This document shows positions 1 through 11,715 of a stretch of 64,000 nt of DNA, piece by piece (the stretch's first letter is position 1; each line of letters begins with the position of its first letter). Source of the DNA: Paguma larvata (lineage: Eukaryota > Chordata > Mammalia > Carnivora > Viverridae); NCBI GenBank assembly GCA_030068075.1, contig CM057825.1, positions 80,057,123 through 80,121,122 of the forward strand, in the 5' to 3' direction. A program made the position numbers and the translations under genes. The notes under the pieces are model-generated. The model was not told the origin of the DNA and did not search any database. It saw only the letters and a program-made list of their open reading frames with translations.

Positions 1-2149
1 CACAACATATTCCTTCTGAAGAAACTTACTCATAATATGATGACTGTTTAAACCAATACACATTAAAATTTCTGTGGTCCCTCTCTCTATTAATTGATAT
101 TACAATAATATTACATACTGAGTTCTATTATGGAGTTAAAACATTTCAAAAAAAAGGAGTGATTTACTAAAATCCAGTAAAACGAAAAGCAGTAAAACTC
201 TAGAATAAGGAAAATTATCTAAATATAAATGTAAACTCCATTTTACTTTAGGACTTTTTTTCTTCTCAAATTGTTTTTGAAATACACAGCAGAAGAAAGA
301 AAATAATTTTTGCTGTTTTCATTTTGCTTCTTTCATGTCAGAACCACAGAGTTTTCTCTAGAAATTCCTTTCCCTTCACTCCCACTGGGGCTCCGGAATC
401 AATGGAGTCCCGTCCTCCAAAGCCCATTACATTCTCAGACCTTTCTCTTAGGGATGCTGTTTCTCTATCCTCAGCAGTTTTTGTTCCAGGAAACTGGCCT
501 CTCTCCCCAAGATTCTGGCTATTAACAAGCAATAGCTGTATCAAAAGCAACTTGATCAGTTGCATACTCAGTAAATGAGCATACAGGCAAGGAACAATGA
601 CAGTAATTTACATTAGGATCTGAGTCTTAGCCTTTAATAATTCAAAATACAGTGTTATATATAGTTTTCAAGAAGTTTTTCCTCAAAATCCCAGATCAAG
701 ATGATCCTTTTTCTAATAATTATAATGCCATTTCTTTCCGAATATTTAAATACACTGGAATTCCTATTTCATGTATTTTGGTTAACACCTAAGTGGTAAT
801 AGAAAAACCTTACATGTATAAATGAAATGCAATTACTCAAATGCTTCCATGATACTTTATTGTAGCAATTATCAAACCTAGCAAGTTCTATTTTTTCTTC
901 ACATCCACAAATTGCATCTTCTAGTATGGTGTCTGGCACATAAGAGCTTTCTGAATACATAGATGAATAAATACATGTAACAAAAGGACTGTCAATTACA
1001 TACAAACATAGCAGATTAGAGTTGGAAAGGGCCTTACAAGTTTTCTAAAACTATAAGAATTCCACAAGTTGCCCCTACCCTATCCCTATTCCCCACCATA
1101 ACTACCACTGTCATACTCCTAGCAAATATGTTAATTCACGTTCACAAGAAACATGCTACTGATATTAAATCCTCCATGTAAGAAATCAGTCCATTTCAGT
1201 TTCAGATATACCTTGGGCCTTAGAATATAGACATTTGAGGGCAAAAGTACAAGAGCCTGATGTTTTCCCTAAGTATTATTACCAGTTATTCGGGGTATTT
1301 ACTTCACTCTTACTGATGTCTATCAAACTATAAAGTCCTTATTGTTTTATGTGCTAATTTATGTCCTAAATTCCTTATTTTTCAGTTCTAAGTTTTACTA
1401 ATTAGATCGGCACACATCTAAGGAGACATTATGTTTCCAATTTCCATTTTTATCCAAACGTCCAATAGTTTTGTATCATCTCCACTTGTAGAGAATCCAG
1501 TTCTGTGGAGTAAATAATGCTCAGTCACACAGGTAGTAATTAACAGAAATGAGATTAACCAGTAGAGATAGGGCTAAAGCATCTACATTTTTAAAAAAGC
1601 TCTCAGGTTATTCTGAAGCATAGTCAAGATGGTGAACTACTACTCTAGTAATCTGATCCATAGTTTAGAAAATCAAACTCCATTCCTTAAATAGTCAGCT
1701 GCTCATTTAATCTTGCACTTTGTTTTCTTTCCCCAAAGTTTCAACATTCATTTGGAAATTGAGATAAAAATATAAACCAAAGCTGTTAAGTTCTTCAGTT
1801 TACTGAAAAATTCTGGCAAATAAAGAACATATCTCCATTTTGCAGCATTTCAAACTGTCTGGTTTCTATGTCTGTTTATCTCTTACACCAAATTTCAAGA
1901 AAATATTTAATGTGAAAGGTGTATAACGGAGTTAGCTTAAGAAATTCCTTACTTTCAATATCATTCCTTCTGGATGCTGTCTATAAGCAGAGAGGCTAAT
2001 TACGATTTCCTTCAATCACTTCATAAATTTATTAAGTACCTATTATATACTAAGAATAATGTGAAGCAGGTTTTACCTACAAGAAGAGTATGTTTTGGAA
2101 ATTTTATGTGTTTCATGTAACAACAACAAAAAAAGGGCCCCAAGTCAGG
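1..2149. other. Mostly unique AT-rich DNA, no gene seen
   Basis: No frame resembles a known protein. Around 905-975 the text (GTGTCTGGCACATAAGAGC followed by a GAATA-rich tail) resembles the 3' end of an L2 element. The stretch at 1012-1050 (TTAGAGTTGGAAAGGGCC) resembles an ancient MIR-related SINE. Both are too short and diverged to classify firmly. The rest shows no repeat I recognise. The two overlapping open frames near 310-578 have no recognisable product. Confidence 0.5.
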
Positions 2150-2549
2150 ATTTTTTTGTTTGTTTTTTTGTTTTTTATATTTTTAAAATATTAATTCCAA
2201 TATAGTTAATATAGAGTATTATATTACTTTCAGTTGTGCAATGTGGAGATTCAAAAATTCGATACTCAGTGCTCATCATAGTAAGTGTACTCTTAATCCT
2301 CTTCACCTATTTTACCCATTCTTCCACCCACCTTCTCTCTGGTAACCATCAGTTTGTTCTCTATAGTAGGAGTCTGTTTTATTCTTTTTTCTTTGTTGCT
2401 TTTGTTTCTTAAATTTCACGTATGAGTGAAATCATATGGTATCTGTCTTTCTCTGACTGACTTATTTCATATAGCATTATACTCTCTAGCTCCCTTCATG
2501 TTGCAAATGATAAAATTTCTTTCTTTGTTATGGCTGAGTAATATTCCAT

Positions 2550-2551
<2 letters not shown>

Positions 2552-2584
<33 letters not shown>
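2552..2584. repeat. (AT)n microsatellite
   Basis: About 33 bases of uninterrupted AT dinucleotides, followed by ATGTACACACACC. It lies within the L1 ORF2 C-terminal region, where several carnivore L1 copies carry a dinucleotide tract; other copies in this window have (CA)n at the same place. Confidence 0.95.
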
Positions 2585-2591
<7 letters not shown>

Positions 2592-4147
2592 CACCACATC
2601 TTCTTTACCCATTCATCTATGCATGGACATTTGGGTTGTTTCCATAATTTGGCTATTATAGATAATACTGCTATAAACATCAAGGTGCATGTATTCCTTT
2701 GAATTAGCATTTTTGTATTCTTTGGGTGAATACCCAATAGCGGAACTACTGGATTATATAATAACTCTAGTTTTAATTTTTTAAGGAACCTCCATGCTGA
2801 TTTACACAATGGTTGCACCAGTCTGCATTCCCACCAACAGTGCAAGAGTATTTCTTTCTTCCACATCCTCACCAACACTTGTTTCTTATGTATTTGACTT
2901 TAGCCATTTTGACAGGTATGTGGTGATATCTCCTTGTGGTTTTGAGTTACATTTCCCTGATGCTGAGTGATGTTGAGCATCTTTTCATGTGCTGTTGGCC
3001 ATCTGGATGTCTTCTTTGGAGAAATGTCTGTTAATATCTTTGGCACATTTTTTCAAATGGATTATTTGTTTTTCGGGTATTGAGTTGTATTAGTTCTTAA
3101 TATATTTTGGATACTCTTTATTGGATGTCATATGCAAATATCTTCTCCCATTCAGTAGGCTACCTTTTAGTTTTGTTGATTGTTTTCTTCACTGTGCAGA
3201 AGCTTTTTATTTTAATAAGGTCCCAATAGTTTATTCTTGCTTTTGTTTCCTTTCCCTAAGTACACATATCTAGAAAAATGTTGCTAAGGCCAATGTCAGA
3301 GAAATTACTGCCTATGCTCTCTTCTAGGATTTTTATCATTTCAGGTATCACATTTAGGTCTTTAATCCATTTTGAGTTTATTTTTGTGAATGGTGTAAGA
3401 AAGTGGTCCAGTCTCATTCTTTTGCATGTAGCTGTCTAGTTTTCCCAATGCCATTTGTTGAAGAGACTTTTTCTCATTGCATATTCTTTCTCCCCCTGTC
3501 AAAGATTAATTCACCATCTGATCGAAGTTTAGTACTGGGCTTTCTATCCTGTTCCATTGATCTGTGTATTTATTTTTGTGCCAGTATCATACTGTTTTGA
3601 TTATTAGAGTTCTATTATATCTTGAAATCTGGGATTGCAATACCTCCAATTTTGTTCTTTTTCAAGATTGCTTTGGCTCTTCAAGCTCTTTTGTGATTCC
3701 ATACAAGTTTTCAGATTATTTGTTCTAGTTCTATAAAAAATGCAATTGGTATATTGATAGGGATTGCATTAAATCTGTATATTGCTTTGGGCAGTATGGA
3801 CATTTTTGCAATATTTGTTCTTTCAATCCATGAGCATGGAATATATTTCCATTTGCTTGTGTCATCTTCAATTTCTTTCCTCAAAGTTTTATAGTTTTCA
3901 AAGTATAGGTCTCTCACTTTCTAGGCTAAGTTTATTTCTAGGTATTTTATTAGTTTTGCTGCAATTGAAAATGGTATAGTTTTCTTAACTTCTCTTTTGC
4001 TGCTTCATTTTTAGTGTATAGAAATGCAGTAGATTTCTGTATGTTGATTACTGAATTCATTTATATGTTCTAGTAGTTTCTCTCTATATATTTTCATGTC
4101 ACCTGCAAATAGTGAAAGTTCTACTTCTTCCTTACCAATTTAGATGA

Positions 4148-4195
4148 CATTCATTCATTCATTCATTCATTCATTCATTCATTCACTCATTCATT
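4148..4195. repeat. (ATTC)n tetranucleotide repeat
   Basis: About eleven tandem ATTC units, with one ACTC variant near the end, inside the L1 ORF2 RT region. It is an expansion absent from the other L1 copies here. Confidence 0.95.
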
Positions 4196-4654
4196 TATTT
4201 ATTGATGTTTTTCTCATTTTTGTGGCTAGGATTTCCAGTACTGTGTTGAATAAAAGTGGTGATAGTGGACATCTTCCTGATCTTAGGGCAAAAGCTCTTG
4301 TTTTTCACCATCGAGTATGATGTTAGCTGTGGTTCTTTCATATATAGCCTTTTATTATGTCGAGGTATGTTTACTCTAAACCTATTTTCTTGAGGGTTTT
4401 TATCATGAATGGATGTTATACTTTGTCCAATGCTTTTTCTACATCTATTGAAATAATCATATGATTTTAATCCTTTCTCTTGTTAATGTGACATATCATG
4501 TTAGTTGATTTGTGAATATTAAACTACTCTTGTATATCAGGAATAAATCCCACTTCTGGTGAATGCTTTTTAAAATGTATTGCTGGATTCTATTTGCTAA
4601 TACTTTGTTAAGGATTTTTGCATCTATGTTCATTAGAGATATTAGCCTGTAGTT

Positions 4655-4682
4655 TTTTCTTTTTTTTTTTTTTTTTTTTTTG
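4655..4682. repeat. Poly-T tract inside L1
   Basis: A run of about 22 T preceded by TTTTTTC, inside antisense L1 ORF2. It looks like expansion of an A-rich stretch of ORF2, not an element tail, because ORF2-like sequence continues on both sides. Confidence 0.8.
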
Positions 4683-7600
4683 TAATGTCTTTATATGCGG
4701 TATCAGGGCAATGCTGGTCTCATAGAAAGACCCCTTCCCCTTCTATTTTTTGGAATAATTTGAGAGGAATAGGTATTAACTCTTCTGTACATGTTTGGTA
4801 GAATTCACATATGAAGCTGTATGGTCCTGAACTTTGGTTTGTTTGCTTGTTTCTTTGTTTCTTTCATTTTAATGATTCGATTTGATGGTTGGTAATTGGT
4901 CTGTTCAAATTTTCTATCTCTCCCTGATTCAGTTTTGGGGGTTTATATATTTCTAGGAATTTATCCATTTCTTCTAGGTTGTCCAATTTGTTGGTATATA
5001 ATTTTTCATGATATTCTCTTATAATTTTTTGTAAATCTGTGGTATTGGTTGTTATTTCTCTATTTTCATTTCTGATTTTGTTTGCATCCTCCTATTTTTT
5101 GATGATATTGGCTAAAGGTTATCAATTTGGCTGATTTTTCTAAAGAGCAAGCTATGGGTTTCATTGATCTGTGGGGTTTTTTTGTTTGTTTGTTTTTTGT
5201 TTTTGTTTTGTTTTGTTTCTATTTATTTCAGCTCTAATCTTTATTGTTTGCTTCCTTCTACTGGTGTTGGGTTTTGCTTGTTCTTCTTTTTCTGGTTCTT
5301 TTAGGTGTAAGCTTATGTTGTTTATTTGAGAATTTTCTTGCTTACAGGTAGGGCTGTATTGCTATAAACTTCCCTCCTAGAACAGATTTTGCTGCAGTTT
5401 GAAGATTTTGGACCACGGTGTTTTCATTTTCATTTGTCTCCATGTATTTTTTATTTCCTCTTTAATTTCTTGGTTGACCTATTCATGGTTTAATAGTGTG
5501 TTATTTCACCTCCATGTATTTTTAGTCTTTCCAGATTTTTTCTTGTAGTTGATTTCTAGTTTCATAGCATTGAGAATGGAAAAGTTACATGCTGGACTCC
5601 AATATTTTTTAATCTGTTGAGACTTGTTTTGTGGCCTAACATAGGATCTATTCTGGAGAATGTTCCAAGTACACTCAAAAAGAATGTGTATTCCACTGTT
5701 TTAGGATGGAATGCTCTGAGTTATCTGTTAGAACCATCTGGTCCAATGTGTCATTAAAAGACACTGTTTCCTTGCAGATTTTCTTTTGGATGATCTGTCC
5801 ATTGACATAAGTAGGGTGTTAAAGTCCCCTACTATTATTGTATTACTATTGGTTACTTCTTTTATGTTTGTTATTAGCTGCTTTATGCATTTGGATGCTC
5901 CCTGTTGGGTGCATATATATATTTACAGTTATTATATTTTCTTCTTGGATTGTCCTCTTTAAGATTATATAGTGTCCTTTTTTGTCTCTTGTTACAGTCT
6001 TTGCTTTAAATTTCATTTTGTCTGATATAAGTACTGCTATCCCAGCCTTCTTTTCACTTCCATTTGCAAGCAAATTAATTTTCTGTCCCTTCACTTTCAA
6101 ACTGCTTGTGTCTTTAGGTTTGAAATGGGTCTCTTGTAGGCAACATATAGATAGCTCTTGGTTTCTAATCCATTCTGTCATCCTATGTCTTTTGATTGGA
6201 GTGCTTAGTATATTTACATTCAAACTAATTATTGATATGTATGTACTTATTGTCAGTTTATTTCTTGTTTTATAATTATTTTTGTAGTTCTTTGTTCCTT
6301 TCTTCTCTTGTTCTTTTCTTTCACAGGTTGCTGGCTTTCTTTAGTGATATACTTGGATTCTTTTATTTTTTTACATATTTATTACCTATTTTTGGTTTGT
6401 GGTTACTATTAGATTTATATATGACATCTTATGCATATAGCAGTCTATATTAAGTTGATGGTCGCTTATGTTTAAACCCATTTTGAAACCATTTTAACTC
6501 CTCTCCTCCCATGTTTAAGGTATATGGTGTCATACTTAACATTCTTTTATTTTGTGAATCCTCTGACTGACATTTATATTACAATTGTAAATATAAATTG
6601 TGCTTTTGTGCTTTCTATTTTTCCTCCTCCTGCTTATGGTCTCTTTTCCACTCAGAGTCCCTTTTAACATTTCTTATAAGGCTTGTCTAGTGGTGATGAA
6701 TTCTTTTAACTTTTGTTTGTCTGGGAAACTCACTTGTTCTGAATGATAATCTTGCTGGGAAGAGTATTCCTGGTTGCAGTTTATTTTTTTCTTTTAGCAC
6801 TTGACTATATCAGGACAGTCCCTTCTGGTCTGCAAAGTTTTTGCTGAAAAAACAGCTGATAGCCTTAAGGGGTTTCCCTTGTATGTAACTGTTTTCTTTC
6901 CTCCTGCTGTTTTTGAAGTTCTCTCATTATCTTGGCATTTTAATTACTATGTGACTTGGTGTGGACCTCTTTAGGTTGATTTTGTTGGGGACTCTCTGTG
7001 CCTCCTGGATCTGGAATTCTGTTTCCTTCCTCAGATTTGGGAAGTTTTCAGCTATTATTTCTTCAAATACATTTTCTGCCTACTTTTCTCTATCATCTTA
7101 TTCTAGGATGTCTACAGTATGAATGTTGTTATGCTTGATGGTGTCTTGAGTTCCCTCAATCTATTTTCATTTTTTATTTTTTCCTCTTTCTTGTTCAGCT
7201 TGATTGCTTTCCATCACTCTGTCCTCCAGGTTCCTGGTCCATTCTTCTGCTTCCTCTAGTCTATTAATTATTCCCTCTAGTGATTTTTAATTTCAGTTAT
7301 TGAGTTCTTCATCTTTAATTGGTTCTTTTTTATGTTTTCTATTCCTTTTTAAGAGTCTCATTGACGTCCTCCACTATTTTCTCAGGTGCAGTGAGTATCT
7401 TTATGACCATTACTTTAAATTCTCTATTAGGTATATTATGTATCTATGTTTCATTTAGGTCTCTTGCTGTGAAATTGTTCTATTCTTTCATTTGGGAAAT
7501 ATTCCTCTGCCTCTTCATTTTGTCTAACTCTCTGATCTGTTGCCATGTGATAGGAAAAGTAAGTTACATCTACTGCTCTTGCAAGTAGAGGCATTATAAA

Positions 7601-7764
7601 GAAGAGGTCTTGTAGTTCCCTGCAATGCAATGTCCACTGCTCACCAAAGCCTGGTGTTTCAGGAGTATCTCCTCTGTGTGTTTTGTGTGCCCGGCTATTG
7701 TGGCTGAGCTTCGTTTGCCTTCAGTTCAGTGGTCTGCAATGGCTCTCTTTGCCCTTTATGAGCA

Positions 7765-8585
7765 GGGATGTCTACTCTTAACACTGTTGTTCAACACAGT
7801 ACTGGAACTCCTAGCTTCAGCAATCAGATAACAAAAAAAAATAAAAGCACTCAAATCGGCAACAAAGAAGTCAAACTTTCACTCTTCACAGAAGACATGA
7901 TATTTTACGTGGAAAATCTGAAAGACTCCACCAAAAAACTACTAGAACTGATATGTGAATTCAGCAAAGTTACATGGTATACAAAAAATGTACAGAAATC
8001 AGATGAATTTCTCTATACCAATAATGAAGCAGCAGAAAGAGAAATCAAGGAATTGATCCCATTTACAGTTACACCAACAACTATAAAATACCCAGTAATA
8101 AACCTAACAAAAGAAGTAAAATATCTGTATGCTGAAAACTATAGCAAGCTTCTGAAAGAAATTAAAGACAAAAAGAAAAAAAAAAGAAAAAACATTCCAT
8201 GTTCATGAATTGAAAGAACAGATATTGTTAAATTGTTTATACCTCCCAAAGCAATTTATACATTCAATGGCATCCCTATCAAAATAACACCAACATTCTT
8301 CACAGAGACAAACAATTCTAAAATTTGTATGGAACCAGAAAAGACCTTGAATAGCCAAAGTAATATTATAAAAGGAAGCCAAAGTTGGAGGCATCATAAT
8401 TCCAGACTTCAAGCTGTATTACAAAGCTGTAATCATCAAGACAGTATGGTACTGGCACAAAAACAGACACATAGGTAAATGGAATAGAATGGAGAACCCA
8501 GAAATGGACCCACAAATGTATGGCCAACTAATCTTCAACAAATCAGGAGAGAATATCCAATGGAAAAAAGACAGTCTCTTCAGCA
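7765..8585 (+). pseudogene. Inverted L1 ORF2 RT-domain block inside the minus-strand L1
   Basis: This segment reads as L1 ORF2 on the plus strand: LLLTLLFNTVLELLASAIR, then a decayed RT active site (FTED in place of FADD), SKVTWYTKNVQKSDEFLYTN, and a downstream part with PPKAIYTFNGIPIKI, ending near [10 protein letters not shown]. It has no 5' end, no 3' UTR and no A-tail, so it is an internal ORF2 fragment. The sequence before 7765 and after 8585 both read as 5'-region L1 on the opposite strand. The equivalent RT region is also present on the minus strand at about 3460-4270, so this is an extra copy and not a displaced piece of the host element. Confidence 0.82.
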
Positions 8586-9045
8586 GATGTGCTGTCTCTT
8601 TAAGGGTGAGGATTCGATTTCCTCTTGCCCTCCCAGCTCTCCTATAGCTGAGCTTGCTGATTTTTAAAGTTCCAGGTGTTAAGCCCCAGTGATCCTAAGA
8701 ACTCACAAAATTATGCCCCACTGTTTTTCAAAGTCAAATGTTATGGAGATGGGTCTTTTCTACATGGGTTCTTACGCCTGGGGTGAGGGTTTGTTTCTTT
8801 CCTCTATCCATGCCCTTGGCATCCTTCCCTTCCACAAAAAGTTCTCTAGGTCAGTTTGGCTCCTGACCACACCTCCTACCCTATTTGATGTGGCCTCTTT
8901 ATATTTCTTCTGGAAAGTCTGCTTTGCCAGTCTTCGGGTCATTTTCTGGGTTATTTACACTGACGTGGGTATTACATAGTTGTAGCCATAAGATAAGAGG
9001 AGTTTAGGATCTTCCTACTCCATCTTTCTTCATTCCCCAGTTTAT
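8585..9045 (-). mobile_element. L1 5' UTR / 5' end region, minus strand
   Basis: Less AT-rich than its surroundings. On the minus strand it begins near 9045 with text similar to the usual L1 start (AAGATGGAGTAGGAAGATCC). It continues to AGACAGCACATCTGCTG at the junction with the inverted block. In an intact L1 this part holds the internal RNA polymerase II promoter. A 96-codon plus-strand frame here is antisense to it and is not considered a gene. Confidence 0.7.
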
Positions 9046-9865
9046 AATGCTTTACTTCCCTTCCTTTTTAGAAGCTCAAAGATAAGAAAACACACATAAA
9101 ACCCTCTGACTGACGTTCTGAAATAAGAGTGTACATCTTCTGTAAGTTTTATTACATGAAAAATTTGTGATAATTATCTACATATATGGGACATGACCAT
9201 AAAGAAGATAAAAAATGTACTAATGATCTATATACCACATACCAAATTATATATTAAAAAGACTTCACTAAAATTAGCTTCATTAGAATAAGCTATAGAA
9301 TTAATGTTAAAAATATATAGTTGCTATGTTCATTTTGAAAGACAAACATTATTTCTTAATTTAAAGTTAAAGTGAATTTCTTACTCGTGAAAATAAAAAG
9401 TAGCTCTGGTTTGAATCAAGATTAGCAGAGGAAAAACTAACTCAGTTCATTTACAAATATAACTACCAGTACAATTATAAATGCAAATACTATGCCATCT
9501 CTAAAGTCTTTAGGGAATCTCATTTGTTGATATATGTAATATGGATACAAGCCAAATCATAAAACTGTAAAACTATTATTTGAACTCTGAGTTCAAGTAA
9601 ACCAACAAAATGATAGATATTGTTTTATAATGTTAAATTATAGAGCTATGAGCAGCTGGGCAAAATTATTATCAAGAAAAATCTATGTTCAAGAAATGGT
9701 ACCGCCAAATCATTATAAGCAAAATATGTACATCTACTCATAGTCCGTATCTTGTCATAAGTGAAACAACCTCTTTCCTAGGAAAAGAAAATTCTCTTTT
9801 TTTTTTTAGAATCAATTTTTCTTCTCTAACTTTATTCTCAGTTCAAAAAATATATGACAGTGTTA
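9046..9865. other. Unique AT-rich interval
   Basis: No recognisable repeat or gene. One splice-like pair occurs on the plus strand, an acceptor at 9070-9071 and a GTAAGT donor at 9142, but the 70 bases between them have stops in all three frames. It is probably chance. Confidence 0.5.
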
Positions 9866-10575
9866 CTGTTTGAATTGTGTCACCTCGCCCAAAAAATGTT
9901 TAAATCATAATCCTTGACACTTGAATGTGACCTTGTTGGCACACATGGTCTTTGCAGATGTAAGCAAGTTAAGATGAAGTCATGCTGACATAGGGTGGGC
10001 TATAGTTTCACTGTGTCCTTATAAGAAAAGGAGAAGAGAGACACAGAAATACAGGGAGAAAACCATGTGATATGGGAGGCAGAGACTGAAGTAATGAATT
10101 TTTTATTTTTATTTTATTTATTTTTTTTATTTTTTAATGTTTTTTTTATTTATTATTAAGAGACAGAGAGAGACAGAGCATGAGCATGGGAGGGGCAGAG
10201 AGAGGAGGAGACATAGAATCTGAAGGAGGCTCCAGGCTCCAAGCTGTCAGCACAGAGCCCAACATGGGGCTCAAACCCACAAACTGTGAGATCATGACCT
10301 GAGCCGAAGTCGGATGCTTAACTGACTGAGCCACCCAGACGCCCCTGAAGTAATGAGTTTATAAACAAAAGAATGCCATAGACCATCAGGCAACAACAGA
10401 AGCTAAGAGAAAGGCATGTAACAGATTCTTCCCTACAGCTGTAAAAGACCAGGGCCCTGCAAAGAACTTAATTTTGGACTTTCAGCTTCAAGAATTGTGA
10501 GAAAATATTTTTTTCAAAATTTAAACCACCCAGTTTATGGTAATTTGTTACAGCAGACCTAGGAAACTAATATAA
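9866..10575 (+). mobile_element. Ancient MaLR/MLT1-like LTR, interrupted by a SINE
   Basis: Motifs such as CTTGAATGTGACCTTGTTGG, GGTCTTTGCAGATGTAA, GTCCTTATAAGAAAAGGAG and a 3' end GGTAATTTGTTACAGCAG are typical of an old mammalian interspersed LTR that I take to be MaLR type. I am not certain of the subfamily. A young SINE splits it at 10098-10345 and duplicates CTGAAGTAATGA. A second copy of the same family is at 25140-25605. Confidence 0.65.
10098..10345 (-). mobile_element. CAN-SINE (tRNA-Lys derived), minus strand
   Basis: Minus-strand copy: T-rich tail on the left, GAGCCACCCAGACGCCCC head on the right. The 12-bp duplication CTGAAGTAATGA flanks it at 10086-10097 and 10345-10356 and shows insertion into the older LTR. 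The tail is long and impure (ATTTT repeats). Confidence 0.93.
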
Positions 10576-11109
10576 AGATCCAAACTGCCTGTTTACTTTA
10601 TTTTTCTAGTGGAAATGTCAGTTTCACAGACTAAGCATCTGAGCAATGTATACATAAAAGATACTTAATCCCAAGAAGAAAATTCTCCAAACCATCCTGC
10701 ATTGCACATGGAATATTTCTTCGAATAACAGTGGTTGATATAAAGTTAAAATTTTAGAGCAGGCAGTGAGTTGATGAATACCCTAGTAAAATTACTTATA
10801 AAGTTTGGAATGTATAGTTTTCATGAGACTCAAAGGTTAACAATCATTTTTTCTAACGACTATGATTTTAAACAGTGATTTTTTGATAAATAGCATTTTC
10901 ACATTTTAAACATAAACTGCTTGTTGGGAAACTTCAATAAATAAAATTTAGTACCAGTACAACAACATAATGATGTAAAACAAATTTGGCATGAGTATAA
11001 TGGACAAGTTAATTATTTCTTTGGTAAGAGTTGAGCTTACCATGAGGAAATCTGTTTCCAATCATTTTACAGAAAGTAGAATAACTGTATCACCTTTTTA
11101 TTGAATTAT
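10576..11109. other. Unique interval
   Basis: AT-rich sequence with no recognisable repeat, gene or long reading frame. Confidence 0.5.
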
Positions 11110-11330
11110 GAGCTATGTAAAATGCTATATACCTAAGATTTTTACTTATATCATCTATCTCGTTTAATTCTTGAAATTGTATTATTATTATCACTCAAAT
11201 TTTAAAGATTTACAAATTGTGGGTCAAAGAGAACCAGTAATTTGTCTATGGTCACATAGCGTGGTATGTGTGGCAGAGTGGTGGTTAATTAGTCAGTGTT
11301 ACTATGTTCTTTGAATTTGCATTATTATAT
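11110..11330 (+). repeat. MIR-family ancient SINE
   Basis: The layout fits the MIR core and 3' half: a CTATATACCTAAGA region, TCATCTATCTCGTTTAATTC, a TTATTATTATCACTCAAATT stretch, then CACATAGCGTGGTATGTGTG and GGCAGAGTGGTGG. It is strongly diverged, as expected for this very old family. Confidence 0.6.
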
Positions 11331-11589
11331 CGTGGACTTACAAGTTATACCTGGTATGCTCTAATTGTCTTTCTAGGTACTAAAAGTTTTTACAACTATA
11401 ATATTCAAATAAACCTTAAAATATGGGAGATAAATTAAATAGCACTTTTGATTAGAATTATAAATATCTGTCGCTTATTAATGACATGGTCATAATAGAA
11501 TGGAATTCAAAGGGAATAAATGGCTGGTTTTTAGTATAATGTGGAAGAAATATAAATTAGAGCTATCTGACAGAAGATATGTTGCTTTT

Positions 11590-11715
11590 GGGGTACCTGG
11601 AAGACTCTGGGGTACCTCTAATAGAGCAGAGCCTGCTTGGGATTCTCTCTCTGCCCCTCCCCTGTTCTCATTCTCTCTCTCTCAAAACAAATAAATAAAT
11701 AACATTTTTTAAAAA
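11590..11715 (+). mobile_element. CAN-SINE, plus strand, internally deleted
   Basis: A short head (GGGTACCTGG) is followed directly by AGCAGAGCCTGCTTGGGATT, the CT-rich body and an AAATAAATAAATAACATT tail. Most of the tRNA-like part, including the B box, is missing. The flanks TATGTTGC and TATATTGC may be a decayed target-site duplication. Confidence 0.8.

Larger units (their letters stand above)
2400..6223 (-). pseudogene. L1 ORF2 (endonuclease-reverse transcriptase) remnant
   Basis: This is a degenerate ORF2, the L1 protein that nicks genomic DNA and copies L1 RNA into the site. The longest clean pieces are 5846-6223, the amino-terminal endonuclease part with the SICCLQETH motif holding the catalytic glutamate, and 2528-2878, the carboxy-terminal end (motifs KLWKQPKCP and DEWVKK). 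A short RT-proximal piece lies at 3711-3917 ([20 protein letters not shown]). The span of about 3.8 kb fits the usual ORF2 length, so little is missing, but the frame is broken many times. An ORF1 product cannot be read cleanly upstream of 6223. Confidence 0.85.
2150..9045 (-). mobile_element. Near-full-length L1 (LINE-1), minus strand, defective
   Basis: Read on the minus strand, this runs from an L1 5' region near 9045 through an ORF1-like region (about 6300-7600), ORF2 (about 6223 down to 2400), a 3' UTR and an A-tail, seen as the T-rich run at 2152-2180. ORF2 is recognisable by its endonuclease start at 5846-6223, its RT region at about 3700-4300 and its C-terminal part at 2528-2878. Many stops and frameshifts interrupt it. 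The RT motif reads FAGD instead of FADD near 4098-4109, so it cannot be an active source. A block at 7765-8585 is in the opposite orientation and interrupts the 5' region. No clear target-site duplication was found. The subfamily is not assigned. Confidence 0.88.

Noticed and set aside
2528..2878. 116-codon minus-strand frame as a host gene
   Set aside because: Its motifs are those of the L1 ORF2 C-terminus, and part is encoded by the (AT)n repeat.
7765..8585. Simple twin-priming (5' inversion) of the host L1
   Set aside because: The inverted block duplicates sequence that the host element still contains, which twin priming does not do.
9072..9141. Plus-strand exon between an acceptor at 9070 and GTAAGT at 9142
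   Set aside because: All three frames have stops in 70 bases, and such pairs occur by chance several times in a window of this size.
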